40,200 bases of DNA from an uncultured Pelagibacteraceae bacterium (GCA_902571235.1 CACGBI010000011.1:1-40200), one strand, 5' to 3'; positions 16,241 through 24,834 are shown, numbered from the stretch's first letter. A program made the numbers and translations. Notes: generated from the letters alone by a model not told the origin.

Positions 16241-17412
16241 TTTAAATGTCTTAATGCTTGTTTAATATCTGCAATTAAGTCATTTGGGTCTTCAAGACCT
16301 ATATGTAATCTTACAAGGTGTTCATCTTTAGTTAAATTTAAATATTTTCTATTTCCTGTTTCTCTAAATTCTTGGTGTAGTGCTAAGCTTTCAAAACCAC
16401 CCCAGCTGTAGCCATAACCAAATAATTTAAGAGCATTAACAAATTTTCTGACAGAATTAATATTATTAGATTTTATTTTTAAACCCATAAGACCCGATGC
16501 CCCTGAATAATATTTTTTCCACATTCTAAAGTTGTTAGAGTTTTTTTTATAGGGATATAATAATTTGAATTTTTTATGCTTAGATAAAAAGTTAGCTACT
16601 TTTTTTGCATTTTCTCTATGACGATCTAATCTAACATCAAGAGTTCTTAATCCACGAGTAATTAAATAAGCATCATCTGGTCCTAATCTTAAACCAGTAA
16701 TTCTTTCGGCATTATATACTTTGGAAAAAACTTTTTTATTAACTGCTAAACTTCCCCCCATAACATCTGAATGGCCTGAATAATATTTTGTTGCTGAAAC
16801 AATTGACATGTCAAAACCAAGTTTAATAGGTTTTAAAAAATATGGAGTTCCCCAAGTATTATCAATTGCTGTAAAAATTTTTCTCTTTTTTGCAATTGAA
16901 AGAATCTTGCCTAAATCTTGAAAATCAAAAGTATTACTTCCAGGATTTTCAACAAAAATTAATTTAGTTTTTTTTGTAATATTTTTTTCTAATGTTTTTA
17001 AATCACTTGGATTATAAAAAATTGTATTAATATTAAATTCTTTTAAAAATTTTTCTGTGAGTAATCTTGTTGGGCTATATACAGGATCTGCAACTATGAT
17101 TTCATCTCCAGGTCTAGTTACACTAAATATAGCTAAAAAAACTGCTCCAAAACCGGTTGGTGTTGTAAATACATGATAGCTCTCTTCAAGTTTTGTCAAA
17201 ATTTTTTGCAAAATATAAGTAGTGGATGTTCCCTGTCTTCCGTAATCGTAATGGCCTCCAGTAGGATTTTTTTTAGCTTTAGCTTGTGTTTTTCTAATAT
17301 GCTTCATTGATTTGAAAATAATCGTTGAGGCTCTAACTACTGGTGGATTTACTGACTGATTATGGAAATCCTTAGCTGTATGTTTTAAAAAAGTTTTGAA
17401 TGAATTTGACAT
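16237..17412 (-). CDS. metC: cystathionine beta-lyase (Cys/Met metabolism PLP enzyme)
   Basis: This protein of about 391 aa belongs to the Cys/Met-metabolism PLP family. Visible motifs are YGRQGTSTT (PLP-phosphate contact from the neighbouring subunit), the TPTGFGAVFLAI stretch, VENPGSNTFDFQD, AIDNTWGTPYF and SATKYYSGHSDVMGGSL, in which the Lys of SATK is the PLP Schiff-base residue. The C-terminal SWGGFESLALHQEFR with VRLHIGLED is typical of cystathionine beta-lyases, which make homocysteine, pyruvate and ammonia. I chose the ATG at 17412 over a TTG at 17439, because the intervening nine residues are not family-like and TTG starts are rarer. It heads the six-gene minus-strand run and is divergent from the 27-aa basic peptide gene. 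Confidence 0.85.
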   Translation of the reverse strand: MSNSFKTFLKHTAKDFHNQSVNPPVVRASTIIFKSMKHIRKTQAKAKKNPTGGHYDYGRQGTSTTYILQKILTKLEESYHVFTTPTGFGAVFLAIFSVTRPGDEIIVADPVYSPTRLLTEKFLKEFNINTIFYNPSDLKTLEKNITKKTKLIFVENPGSNTFDFQDLGKILSIAKKRKIFTAIDNTWGTPYFLKPIKLGFDMSIVSATKYYSGHSDVMGGSLAVNKKVFSKVYNAERITGLRLGPDDAYLITRGLRTLDVRLDRHRENAKKVANFLSKHKKFKLLYPYKKNSNNFRMWKKYYSGASGLMGLKIKSNNINSVRKFVNALKLFGYGYSWGGFESLALHQEFRETGNRKYLNLTKDEHLVRLHIGLEDPNDLIADIKQALRHLK

Positions 17413-17487
17413 AAAAAATTTGATAACTATTAAAGACAATGCTATATCCCGCAGATAATTTCAATTAAATTATAACTAAAGGAAAAG

Positions 17488-17571
17488 ATGGGTTACCCGA
17501 AAAAACATAGAGGCCGAAGAAAACAAGGCTCTAAAAAAAGAAGAGCCAAGAGAAAAAATAAGAAAAAATAG
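17488..17571 (+). CDS. 27-aa highly basic peptide
   Basis: A clear AAAGGA Shine-Dalgarno sits 5 nt before the ATG at 17488, and the frame ends with TAG at 17569-17571. Of 27 residues about 18 are Lys, Arg or His (MGYPKKHRGRRKQG at the start), with no acidic residue. Size and composition resemble tiny ribosome-associated proteins such as bTHX/Thx, whose N-terminus also starts MG, or the basic mS38-type tail, but I cannot align it convincingly with either. It is followed after 4 bp by the FRAG1-like membrane gene, suggesting co-transcription, and is divergent from metC. Confidence 0.65.
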   Translation: MGYPKKHRGRRKQGSKKRRAKRKNKKK

Positions 17572-17575
17572 TTCA

Positions 17576-18283
17576 ATGGAACAAATCAACAAGGTTAAAT
17601 CCATAAGTATCTGGGTTTTTATTATACCTTTCGTTGCAGTTAATGCCTGTCTGATAATCACTACTCAACTCCATTTTTTAATAGAGGATCAATATAGAAT
17701 TTTCATGCCATTCCCTTACATTGATGGGGGCGTGTCCATTAGCAGAACAGCAAGATATTTTCCGACTTATTTAATTTTTAAACCAGCTATGTTTTTAACT
17801 TCATTTCTTTTAATCATCTATTGGCTTAATAATAGAAAAATAATCAAACAATTTGATGAGTCTAATAAATATAGAGATAAAATAGTTTATTTTGGTATTG
17901 CCTCAGCAATAGCACTTATAATCCACTCAATTTTTCTTGGAGTAAAATTTGATAACGATTTCTATAAATTATTTAGAAGAATAATTATGTTCGTATTCAT
18001 AATATTTGAAATAGTTGCTCAAGCATATTTAGTTTTAGCTTTGTACTCATTAAAGAATAAAATTTCAAAATTTATTAATTTAAATGTTTTAAAATTAAAA
18101 TTATTTTTAGTAAGTATTCTTATTATTGTAGCTGTTATAAGTATTCCAATTATTAGTTTACCGGGTGATGATTTTTATGGAATAAATTTAAAATATCTTA
18201 AACATGCTTTAGAGTGGGATTATTTTGTAGGCGTAATATCTTTTTATTTGTTAACTTTTTTTATGTGGAAAAAAATTAATTAA
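17576..18283 (+). CDS. FRAG1/DRAM/Sfk1-like six-span membrane protein
   Basis: This 235-aa integral membrane protein has about six membrane segments (near residues 11-32, 62-85, 105-124, 135-160, 175-195 and 212-230). The first extracytoplasmic loop contains YIDGGVSISRTARYFPT and the last segment begins HALEWDYFVGVISFYLLTFF. This pattern is that of the FRAG1/DRAM/Sfk1 family, mostly known from eukaryotes (PGAP2 in GPI-anchor remodelling, DRAM in autophagy). Bacterial members are uncharacterised. The assignment is by motif memory, so moderate. The gene follows the basic peptide by 4 bp, and its end overlaps the VTC gene on the other strand by 8 bp. Confidence 0.6.
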   Translation: MEQINKVKSISIWVFIIPFVAVNACLIITTQLHFLIEDQYRIFMPFPYIDGGVSISRTARYFPTYLIFKPAMFLTSFLLIIYWLNNRKIIKQFDESNKYRDKIVYFGIASAIALIIHSIFLGVKFDNDFYKLFRRIIMFVFIIFEIVAQAYLVLALYSLKNKISKFINLNVLKLKLFLVSILIIVAVISIPIISLPGDDFYGINLKYLKHALEWDYFVGVISFYLLTFFMWKKIN

Positions 18284-18926
18284 TCAAACCCGAGTCCTCT
18301 AAAATATTGAAAGATTGAATATATTTAGAAAATTTTTTAGCTCTAAAATTAAAATTTTTTTTATAATAAAAATCTCTAAAAGAAGACTCGTATTTTGGTG
18401 AAAATTTAAATTCTAAGATGGTCTCATTAAGATTCAAATTAAATGACAAATTATTAATCGGATTTACTATTAAATTTTGGTCAATAGTCGCTCTATATTT
18501 TTTATTATCAGAGATCCAATAAGATCTTAAATAATTAACGTTTAAAACAAATCGATAATTAAATGAATTAAATTTGTTTTTTACCTCATAAAAGTATTTC
18601 TTTAAGTCTCTTACAATGTAATCTTTATTTATTTCAGCATTTATTTCTTTTATAACTTTATTAACCTGAAAGTTTTGTTTAGCTTTTTCCTCTAAATAAA
18701 TATTTCCTAAATCATTATTGTACCACCTAAACCTTATCTTTTTTCTCTTGCTTACACCGTTAATATTGTCCCTTGCAAAATCAAAATTTAAAGTATCTAA
18801 ATAAACTGAGCTTATTTGTCTTGGTTGAAAAATTTCTGAAAATCCATTTTTTAATAGTGATAATTTTAGATTATTTTCTTTTCCTTTGCCAAAAATAAAT
18901 TTTTTTTCTATTCTTAAATCACTCAT
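18276..18926 (-). CDS. VTC-domain protein (CYTH/polyphosphate-polymerase-like)
   Basis: This 216-aa protein is a single VTC domain, a beta tunnel lined with basic and acidic residues. Motifs in order are RIEKKFIF (about 5-12), SVYLDTLNFDFA (about 40-51), KRKKIRFRWYN (about 60-70), YLEEKAKQN, RFVLNVNYLRSYW, KYRATIDQNL and TILEFKFSPKY near the end. In yeast Vtc4 equivalent residues bind triphosphate and make polyphosphate. Stand-alone bacterial members are often paired with DUF4956 and CotH proteins, as here. It starts 1 bp after the CotH-like gene. Whether it makes polyphosphate, or uses nucleotide or a phosphate chain for another purpose, is unknown. Confidence 0.85.
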   Translation of the reverse strand: MSDLRIEKKFIFGKGKENNLKLSLLKNGFSEIFQPRQISSVYLDTLNFDFARDNINGVSKRKKIRFRWYNNDLGNIYLEEKAKQNFQVNKVIKEINAEINKDYIVRDLKKYFYEVKNKFNSFNYRFVLNVNYLRSYWISDNKKYRATIDQNLIVNPINNLSFNLNLNETILEFKFSPKYESSFRDFYYKKNFNFRAKKFSKYIQSFNILEDSGLIN

Positions 18927-18927
18927 A

Positions 18928-21252
18928 TCAATAAAGGAATTCGTTAATAATTTTGTTATCTACATAATCTGTTAAAGAAATATTATTTTTTACTATAAAA
19001 TTATTTTTTCCAACCAAATAACTAAAAGGTTTTTTTCCAATTGAATCTTTTATTTCTAATTTAGCACTTTCATACTCTTTTTTTTTATTAAAAATAGCTA
19101 CATCTAATTCGTTATCCTGTAAAATATACTCAGATATTTTTAAATTTGATCCATCTTTAACTGCTATGCCTAATTTTGAATTTTTAAAATCTACTTTTCT
19201 AATAGTTCCAATTGAACTTTCTCCAAAACTTAAACCCTTATCTTTAATTGAAAATCCCTTTAAATTCATTCCTTCTACGTTTGCTGATGATACATCTAAG
19301 CAATCGTTATTAATATTTTTACAAAATATTCCATCAAAATTTACAGTTCCAAAATCTATATCAATGCCATCAGCAAAACTATTTGAAATTTCTAAATTAT
19401 TTATAATACTTTTTGAAGATATAATATTTATTGAGTCTTCACTATTTGAGGAAAAAATTTTAACATTTTCAATTTGATTTTCTGAATTTATAAGATTGAT
19501 ACCAGAATGCAAAATCTTATCTTTCACTTTTGGATAAGATAAATTATTAAAAATCACATTTTTAAGTTTATAGTTACCATTACTAAGTATAAGTGATCCT
19601 ACTTTATTTTCACTTGAAACTATTATTGGATTATCTTTTGTACCTTCAAAAAAAATTGATCCATTTGATTGAATTATAAAATCATCTTTAAAATTTATTT
19701 TAATACCATTTTTAATTTTAAGAGTTTCGTCTTTAGGTAAATAAAAATTTGAATTAATATCCAAATTCTCTGTTAAATAATAGAATTCATTTATTTTTTT
19801 AATTTTGTTAAGTTGTAAAATATTTTTTGAATTTAAATCATCAATATTTGATATTTGATTTTTAACATCATATCTATTTAAATCGTTTAATCTTGACTGA
19901 ATATAATTAGCTCGGTTTCTTAAATAATTTTGGTCATAAATGTAAGGTCCTATTCCTTTACGAAAAATTTTATCATATTTAGATGTTTCACTTAAAAATT
20001 GATCATTGTAAAAAATAATTTCAGATGAATTTTCTTCAATAAATTTATCTATGAAATTACTATTTGAAATTTTTTTTAGGAAGTTTTTGTAAGAATTTAG
20101 AAATTGATCATTGTTTAAAAATTTCAAAAACCACTCTTTTTCACTACAAATATAATTGCAGTTTGTATTATCTTCGTCAAATAAATCTAATAAAATAAAA
20201 TCATTAAATAAATTTGAATTATAATGACCATCGAAACCTATTGGTTCAAAATATGCTGTTACTGGATTGTAATATAATTTTACACTTTTTGGGATTGACC
20301 CATGATAATTTTGAGTTAAATCAATTATTGCAAAATATAAAGCCCACTTATTCAGGTCAAAATGTTTACTAAAATCAGAATTTTTTTGTTTTATTTCCTC
20401 TAGTTTTGATAATGCACTATTTGTTAAATCTGGAAAATTAGATGACCAATATTCTTTTGAATATAAATCGTGTTCAATATTTGGATATATTTCACCTTTA
20501 GTCTCTTCTAAGCCAAATATTGGGCCATTTCTTTTTTTATTTCTTTCTACTAATTCTTTAGAAAAACCCTCTTCAACGGCGTAAATACCTTGATCGGTAT
20601 CATTAATTAATAAATTAATAAAAAAATATTTAAGTGAGATAAGATTATTAAATTCTAAAAATTTATGAAATATAAATTCATAAATATAATTTCTAGTAAT
20701 AGGTTTTTGAACAGAAAATTCCTCTAATCCCCAAATTCTATCTTCCCCTCTTAGATCAATCTTATAAGATGTTTGATCATTTCTGTAAAAATGTAATGCT
20801 CTATCACCTTTTACTCTTAATTTAATATTGTAATTATTGTTACGAAAATTTATTGATGCTCTAGAATAAGTTTCAACATCCTGATTTAAACCCTCAAGTT
20901 TATTTTTTCTTTGTAATTCTAAATTATATAAATTTTTTTGATCAATATTAATTATTACATTCTCTAATTTATTGCCAAAAATTATAAATTTTAAAGATTT
21001 AATCTCATTTTTTAAATAATCATTTAATTTAAAAAAACTAAAACCTAAATGTTTATCTAAAATTACATTATCTATTTTTTTAAATAATGCTAACGGTTTG
21101 TAACTATGATACATCCCACTATTGAAATAGTAGATAATTGTTAATAAAAACAATATTAATGTTATGGATCCAAGAAAAAAAATAATCCTTGAAATCAATT
21201 TTTTTAACAATTGAATAATTGGAAAATAATTTTTTTTTGGTTTAATTATCAC
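18928..21252 (-). CDS. membrane-anchored CotH-kinase-like protein with beta-helix domain
   Basis: This large protein (774 aa) has an N-terminal membrane anchor at about 14-46. A CotH-like domain spans about 95-440. It contains RVKGDRALHF, SYKIDL, GLEEFSVQKPITRNY, the FFINLLINDTDQGIYAVEEGFSKELVER segment and, in the catalytic area, DLTQNYHG and FEPIGFDGHYN. A right-handed beta-helix-like repeat region follows at about 500-720. It consists of short Asn/Ser-rich strands such as GSIFFEGTKDNP, LEISNSFADGIDIDF and CLDVSSANVEG. CotH proteins are atypical kinases that phosphorylate secreted proteins. The domain should lie in the periplasm. It is between DUF4956 (18 bp upstream) and VTC (1 bp downstream). 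Kinase activity is inferred only. Confidence 0.75.
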   Translation of the reverse strand: MIIKPKKNYFPIIQLLKKLISRIIFFLGSITLILFLLTIIYYFNSGMYHSYKPLALFKKIDNVILDKHLGFSFFKLNDYLKNEIKSLKFIIFGNKLENVIINIDQKNLYNLELQRKNKLEGLNQDVETYSRASINFRNNNYNIKLRVKGDRALHFYRNDQTSYKIDLRGEDRIWGLEEFSVQKPITRNYIYEFIFHKFLEFNNLISLKYFFINLLINDTDQGIYAVEEGFSKELVERNKKRNGPIFGLEETKGEIYPNIEHDLYSKEYWSSNFPDLTNSALSKLEEIKQKNSDFSKHFDLNKWALYFAIIDLTQNYHGSIPKSVKLYYNPVTAYFEPIGFDGHYNSNLFNDFILLDLFDEDNTNCNYICSEKEWFLKFLNNDQFLNSYKNFLKKISNSNFIDKFIEENSSEIIFYNDQFLSETSKYDKIFRKGIGPYIYDQNYLRNRANYIQSRLNDLNRYDVKNQISNIDDLNSKNILQLNKIKKINEFYYLTENLDINSNFYLPKDETLKIKNGIKINFKDDFIIQSNGSIFFEGTKDNPIIVSSENKVGSLILSNGNYKLKNVIFNNLSYPKVKDKILHSGINLINSENQIENVKIFSSNSEDSINIISSKSIINNLEISNSFADGIDIDFGTVNFDGIFCKNINNDCLDVSSANVEGMNLKGFSIKDKGLSFGESSIGTIRKVDFKNSKLGIAVKDGSNLKISEYILQDNELDVAIFNKKKEYESAKLEIKDSIGKKPFSYLVGKNNFIVKNNISLTDYVDNKIINEFLY

Positions 21253-21270
21253 TTTTAGATTTTATCTAAA

Positions 21271-21981
21271 TCACTCAAATGCACCTGACTTTGAATATAT
21301 AGATATATTTATATTTTCATCACAGTATTTTGGGATTTCTTTTAGTAATGCCATCTTTTTATCCTCATCAATTTCGTACCAAAAAATATAATTATGTTGA
21401 GTTTTATCAAAATTTGCTGATTTTAATTTTAAATATTTAAAGTTATTTTTTAATTCCTCTATAATTGTATCAATATTTTTTGCATCTTTAGAAATATTAA
21501 TGGAAATTATATTTGTATCTGATCCAAAATTACCGTCTTTATTTTTATTATCTTTAAAAATATTTCTAATTATTAAGAAAAATACAATTATTAAAGTGGA
21601 TATTATTGAAAGTAAAAATTGATTAGCTCCATTTGCTAGACCAATAGCTATTACAAAAAATAAATATACTAATTCTTCTGGTTCTTTAATTGCAGCTCTA
21701 AACCTTACAATTGATAAAGCACCAACTAGTCCAAGTGACAACGCTAATGAAAATTTTACCACAGTAATTACTAATGTTGTAATAATAGCTAGTGGAATAA
21801 ATGTATCAGAAAAATAGTCTTTATCATTTAATGCTCTACCAACTTTTAAATAAGTTATCTTGACTATAAGTGAAAGTAAAAGCGATAAAAGAAGTGCAAT
21901 AAAAAAATTGCCGAAATTTATTTCAATGTTAGAATTTAAAAAAAAGTTCTCAAGATTTTGTTTATCTATAATCTCATTCAT
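21271..21981 (-). CDS. DUF4956-family membrane protein
   Basis: This 236-aa protein has three to four membrane segments in the first 140 residues and a cytoplasmic domain of about 90 residues. The hallmark is GLVGALSIVRFRAAIKEPEELVYLFFVIAIGLANGANQ (residues about 84-121), near-invariant in DUF4956. The C-terminal domain (NIISINISKDAKN to the end) has an alternating strand/helix pattern like an ACT/ferredoxin fold. DUF4956 genes commonly sit beside VTC and CotH genes, as here. It starts 37 bp after mnmA and is followed by the CotH-like gene after 18 bp. Function is unknown. Confidence 0.88.
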   Translation of the reverse strand: MNEIIDKQNLENFFLNSNIEINFGNFFIALLLSLLLSLIVKITYLKVGRALNDKDYFSDTFIPLAIITTLVITVVKFSLALSLGLVGALSIVRFRAAIKEPEELVYLFFVIAIGLANGANQFLLSIISTLIIVFFLIIRNIFKDNKNKDGNFGSDTNIISINISKDAKNIDTIIEELKNNFKYLKLKSANFDKTQHNYIFWYEIDEDKKMALLKEIPKYCDENINISIYSKSGAFE

Positions 21982-22018
21982 ATAGTTAATTTAATTTGTA
22001 AAAATTTATCTATATCTA

Positions 22019-23134
22019 TCATATAATCCATCCACCACCTAAAACTTTTAAACCAAAGTTGTCTTCATTATAAAAAACACAAGCTTGGCCAGGAGAAATT
22101 CCATCTTCAAAATCTTTTAAAATAACTTCAGCAAAATTCTTTTCTTTTAAGTTTACTTTAGCTTCTAATAATTTTCCAGTAGATCTTACTTTGACTAAAA
22201 TATCATTTGATAATTGTTCTTCACTTACTAGTAAATTAAGATTATTAATATTTATATTTTTCTTTCCAAGATTTTCTCTTGGTCCAACAATAATTTCGTT
22301 TTTATCAGAATTAATTTTTAAAACATAAAGTGGTTCTACGTCTGAAACCTTAATTCCTTTTCTCTGACCAATAGTAAAATTTATAATACCATCGTGAACA
22401 CCGATAACTTTTCCATTTAAATTTTTAATATTTCCTTTTTTAAAAGAGTCAGGTCGAAACTTTCTTATAACAGATGAATAATCACCATTAGGCACAAAGC
22501 ATATATCTTGACTATCTGGTTTCTCAGCTACATTAAGCTCTAATTTTTTTGCGATAGATCTTGTTTCATCTTTAAGCATTCCTCCAAGTGGAAATCTTAA
22601 ATAGTTTAATTGCTCTCTTGTTGTATTAAATAAAAAGTAACTTTGGTCTCTATTTTCATCAATTGCACGATACATATTTGTTTCTGAACCGTAAGTAATA
22701 CTTTTTACATAGTGGCCAGTGATTAATGCATCGGCTTTTAATTCTTTTGAAACTTCAAACAAATCTCTAAATTTTACAGTTTGATTACATTGAACGCATG
22801 GTATAGGAGTTTCGCCCTTCAAATAACTTTCTACAAAGTTATCGATCACACCATGTTTAAATTTACTTTGATAGTATAAAATTTTATGTTCAATATTTAA
22901 TTTCTGAGCTACTCTTTTTGCATCCATAATATCTTGACCTGAGCAACATTGTTTGGATGATGCAACTTCTTTACCATCATCATAAAGTTTTAGAGTTATT
23001 CCTATTACATTATAACCTTCTTTTTTCATCATGCCTGCAACAGTCGAGGAATCGACGCCTCCAGACATAGCCACAACAACAGTTGTATCAGATGGTTTTT
23101 TTTTGAGACCTATTGAGTTTAAATCATCGTTCAT
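22019..23134 (-). CDS. mnmA: tRNA 2-thiouridine(34) synthase
   Basis: MnmA adds sulfur to U34 of tRNAs for Lys, Glu and Gln. The pyrophosphatase loop is [13 protein letters not shown] near the N-terminus. The two catalytic cysteines are in [11 protein letters not shown] and [19 protein letters not shown] and the C-terminal beta-barrel with SPGQACVFY complete the family. The start is set at the ATG at 23134 (371 aa, usual length about 370). A longer frame from 23212 adds 26 residues unlike the family and would overlap the divergent DUF3553 start. It may be co-transcribed with the DUF4956-CotH-VTC genes downstream (37-bp gap). Confidence 0.93.
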   Translation of the reverse strand: MNDDLNSIGLKKKPSDTTVVVAMSGGVDSSTVAGMMKKEGYNVIGITLKLYDDGKEVASSKQCCSGQDIMDAKRVAQKLNIEHKILYYQSKFKHGVIDNFVESYLKGETPIPCVQCNQTVKFRDLFEVSKELKADALITGHYVKSITYGSETNMYRAIDENRDQSYFLFNTTREQLNYLRFPLGGMLKDETRSIAKKLELNVAEKPDSQDICFVPNGDYSSVIRKFRPDSFKKGNIKNLNGKVIGVHDGIINFTIGQRKGIKVSDVEPLYVLKINSDKNEIIVGPRENLGKKNININNLNLLVSEEQLSNDILVKVRSTGKLLEAKVNLKEKNFAEVILKDFEDGISPGQACVFYNEDNFGLKVLGGGWII

Positions 23135-23174
23135 TAACTGGTATTTATACTTATTTCTAATATAAGTTAAATAA

Positions 23175-23351
23175 ATGATATTAGATTTTGAACCAGGTGA
23201 CAAAGTAATCAATCCTTTAGCTCAAGAATGGGGGGTTGGACAAGTCCAATCAATAATTAAAGAAAAAGTAACAGTTAATTTTCAAAATGTTGGAAAAAAG
23301 GTAATTAACTCAAATTACATAGAACTGAAAAAAATAGATGACAGAAATTAA
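23175..23351 (+). CDS. DUF3553-family small protein
   Basis: This 58-aa protein runs from ATG at 23175 to TAA at 23349-23351. The sequence [23 protein letters not shown] followed by [14 protein letters not shown] is the DUF3553 pattern (FxPGDxVxxPxxxxWGxGQVQS and VxVxFEHxGKxxI), an SH3/KOW-like small beta domain common in alphaproteobacteria. Function is unknown; the fold and size suggest binding to a nucleic acid or protein partner. Its end overlaps the start of the CysQ-family gene by 14 bp, so the two are translated together. It is divergent from mnmA, 40 bp away. Confidence 0.8.
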   Translation: MILDFEPGDKVINPLAQEWGVGQVQSIIKEKVTVNFQNVGKKVINSNYIELKKIDDRN

Positions 23352-24111
23352 TATTGAAAAACTTATAAGAGATTTGATTGATACATTTTTGAATGCAGGC
23401 ACAATTTCAATTAATCTTAGAAAAGCCGGTCTTACAAAGAAAATAAAATCTGACAACACACCTGTAAGTAATGGTGATTTAGAAGTAAACAAAATTGTCA
23501 GTGAAAAAATAAAGAAATTAACTCCTTCAATTCCAATTATTTCAGAAGAAACATCTGATAATAAGTTGATCAAAGACCTTAAAAATTTTTGGCTTATTGA
23601 TCCAATTGATGGAACATATGATTATATAAATAATCTTGATGAATTTACAATTAATGCAGGTTTAATTTTGAATAAACAACCAGTAGCAGGACTAATTTAT
23701 GCTCCAGCAAAAAAAAGAATGTTTTACTCTTACGGCATAGGTAATGCGTATGAATTTACAGATGGAAAAGAAATTAAGATAGATGGATCTAGAAATTTTG
23801 ATAAAGATAAAATTAAATTCGTTTCATACTCAAAAAAAATTAAACCAGAAATTCAAAAAATTTTTGATGAATTAAATGTTAAAGAATTTACTAGGATGAA
23901 AAGTTCACTTAAATTTTGTGTAATTGCGACTGGAGAATATGACGGATATGTTGCTGAACCAAGAGCATGCGAATGGGATATTGCAGCAGGACATGCAATT
24001 TTAAAACATTCAGGTGGCTCTGTAACAGATTTCCAAAATAATGAAATTTTATATGGTAAAAAAGACTTCAAAAACCCAAGTATAATTTTAAAAAGTAGTA
24101 GACTTGTTTAA
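23338..24111 (+). CDS. cysQ: CysQ/inositol-monophosphatase-family phosphatase
   Basis: This 257-aa member of the lithium-sensitive Mg2+-dependent phosphatase family has EETSDN (metal-binding Glu, about residue 70) and the core metal site DPIDGTYDYI (about 88-97). A C-terminal PRACEWDIAAGHAIL, with the substrate/metal Asp in WDIA, completes the site. The FTINAGLILNKQPVAGLIYAP segment is CysQ-like. CysQ removes the 3'-phosphate from PAP (3'-phosphoadenosine 5'-phosphate), a by-product of sulfotransferases and PAPS reduction; some family members act on inositol phosphates. Assignment within the family is moderate. It overlaps DUF3553 by 14 bp and the 46-aa gene by 1 bp (TAATG). Confidence 0.8.
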   Translation: MTEINIEKLIRDLIDTFLNAGTISINLRKAGLTKKIKSDNTPVSNGDLEVNKIVSEKIKKLTPSIPIISEETSDNKLIKDLKNFWLIDPIDGTYDYINNLDEFTINAGLILNKQPVAGLIYAPAKKRMFYSYGIGNAYEFTDGKEIKIDGSRNFDKDKIKFVSYSKKIKPEIQKIFDELNVKEFTRMKSSLKFCVIATGEYDGYVAEPRACEWDIAAGHAILKHSGGSVTDFQNNEILYGKKDFKNPSIILKSSRLV

Positions 24112-24251
24112 TGGATGAACAACTTAGAATAATATTGATTATAATTGTATCAGTATCTATTTTTGGATTACTGTTATTTGTTTTTGTTAAAAACTACATA
24201 AAAAATAAAATTGATAATTTAGTTAAAGATGGAAAGAAAAAATCAAAGTAA
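24111..24251 (+). CDS. 46-aa membrane microprotein
   Basis: The frame starts at ATG 24111, overlapping the cysQ stop in TAATG, and ends at TAA 24249-24251. The protein has a hydrophobic segment at about residues 7-26 (IILIIIVSVSIFGLLLFVFV) and a basic C-terminal tail ending GKKKSK, so a single-span, C-in topology is likely. The 1-bp coupling to cysQ supports real translation. The last 9 bp overlap the end of recX on the other strand. No family recognised. Confidence 0.6.
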   Translation: MDEQLRIILIIIVSVSIFGLLLFVFVKNYIKNKIDNLVKDGKKKSK

Positions 24252-24806
24252 ATTTACTATCTTTAAATAGTCATTTTTTTCAATATCCATAACTTTTTTT
24301 GAAGTTTCAAAATCAAAACCGTTTCTAGCCAATAATGAGATATCTTTTTTATAAAATAATGGTCGGTTGTCTTCAGTTCTTGCGGGACCAATTCTTCTCT
24401 TTTTACATAATTTGATTGCAGAAAAAAAATCCTGATCAGAGTTTTCATCATTAATCTTTTCAACTGTTTCTTTAATAAATTCATTATTGATTCCTTTGCC
24501 TAATAAATAATTTCTAATTTTATTTATTGAACTTCCTCTTTGAATCATGCTTTTTGCTTTACTTTCTGAGTAAAATTTATCATTTATAAATTTGTTTTTT
24601 TCTAAATCAGATAAAACAATATCAATTAAGTTTGTGACATCTTGTTTTTTAACATTTGGAACTGAAGTCTTTAAATATTTTTTTAAAAGATAGGTTTTTA
24701 GCTGCTGTTTTGAAGGTGCATATTTTTCAACATAGGCAAATGCGAAATTCCTCATTTCTTCAACGGTCACTTTTAATGTTTTTTTTCTGTTTCTTATAGG
24801 AATCAT
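24243..24806 (-). CDS. recX: RecX-family regulator of RecA
   Basis: This 187-aa protein is built from RecX-type three-helix repeats. The first is RNFAFAYVEKYAPSKQQLKTYLLKKYL. The second is FINDKFYSESKAKSMIQRGSSINKIRNYLLGKGI, matching the diagnostic D..fA......r...G...i...L..kGi pattern. RecX binds RecA filaments and limits strand exchange. It stands alone (recA is not in the window), converging on the cysQ operon with a 9-bp overlap. The start at 24806 leaves 28 bp to the divergent ABA4-like gene. Confidence 0.85.
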   Translation of the reverse strand: MIPIRNRKKTLKVTVEEMRNFAFAYVEKYAPSKQQLKTYLLKKYLKTSVPNVKKQDVTNLIDIVLSDLEKNKFINDKFYSESKAKSMIQRGSSINKIRNYLLGKGINNEFIKETVEKINDENSDQDFFSAIKLCKKRRIGPARTEDNRPLFYKKDISLLARNGFDFETSKKVMDIEKNDYLKIVNLL

Positions 24807-24834
24807 AATAAGATTTAATATAATATATTTACGA

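Noticed and set aside
17476-17661. 61-aa frame on the minus strand across the small basic peptide gene
   Set aside because: It is antisense to the basic peptide and the FRAG1-like gene, with no ribosome site or recognisable features.
23135-23212. 26-residue N-terminal extension of MnmA
   Set aside because: It is unlike MnmA N-termini, would overlap the divergent DUF3553 start, and the shorter form is the normal length.
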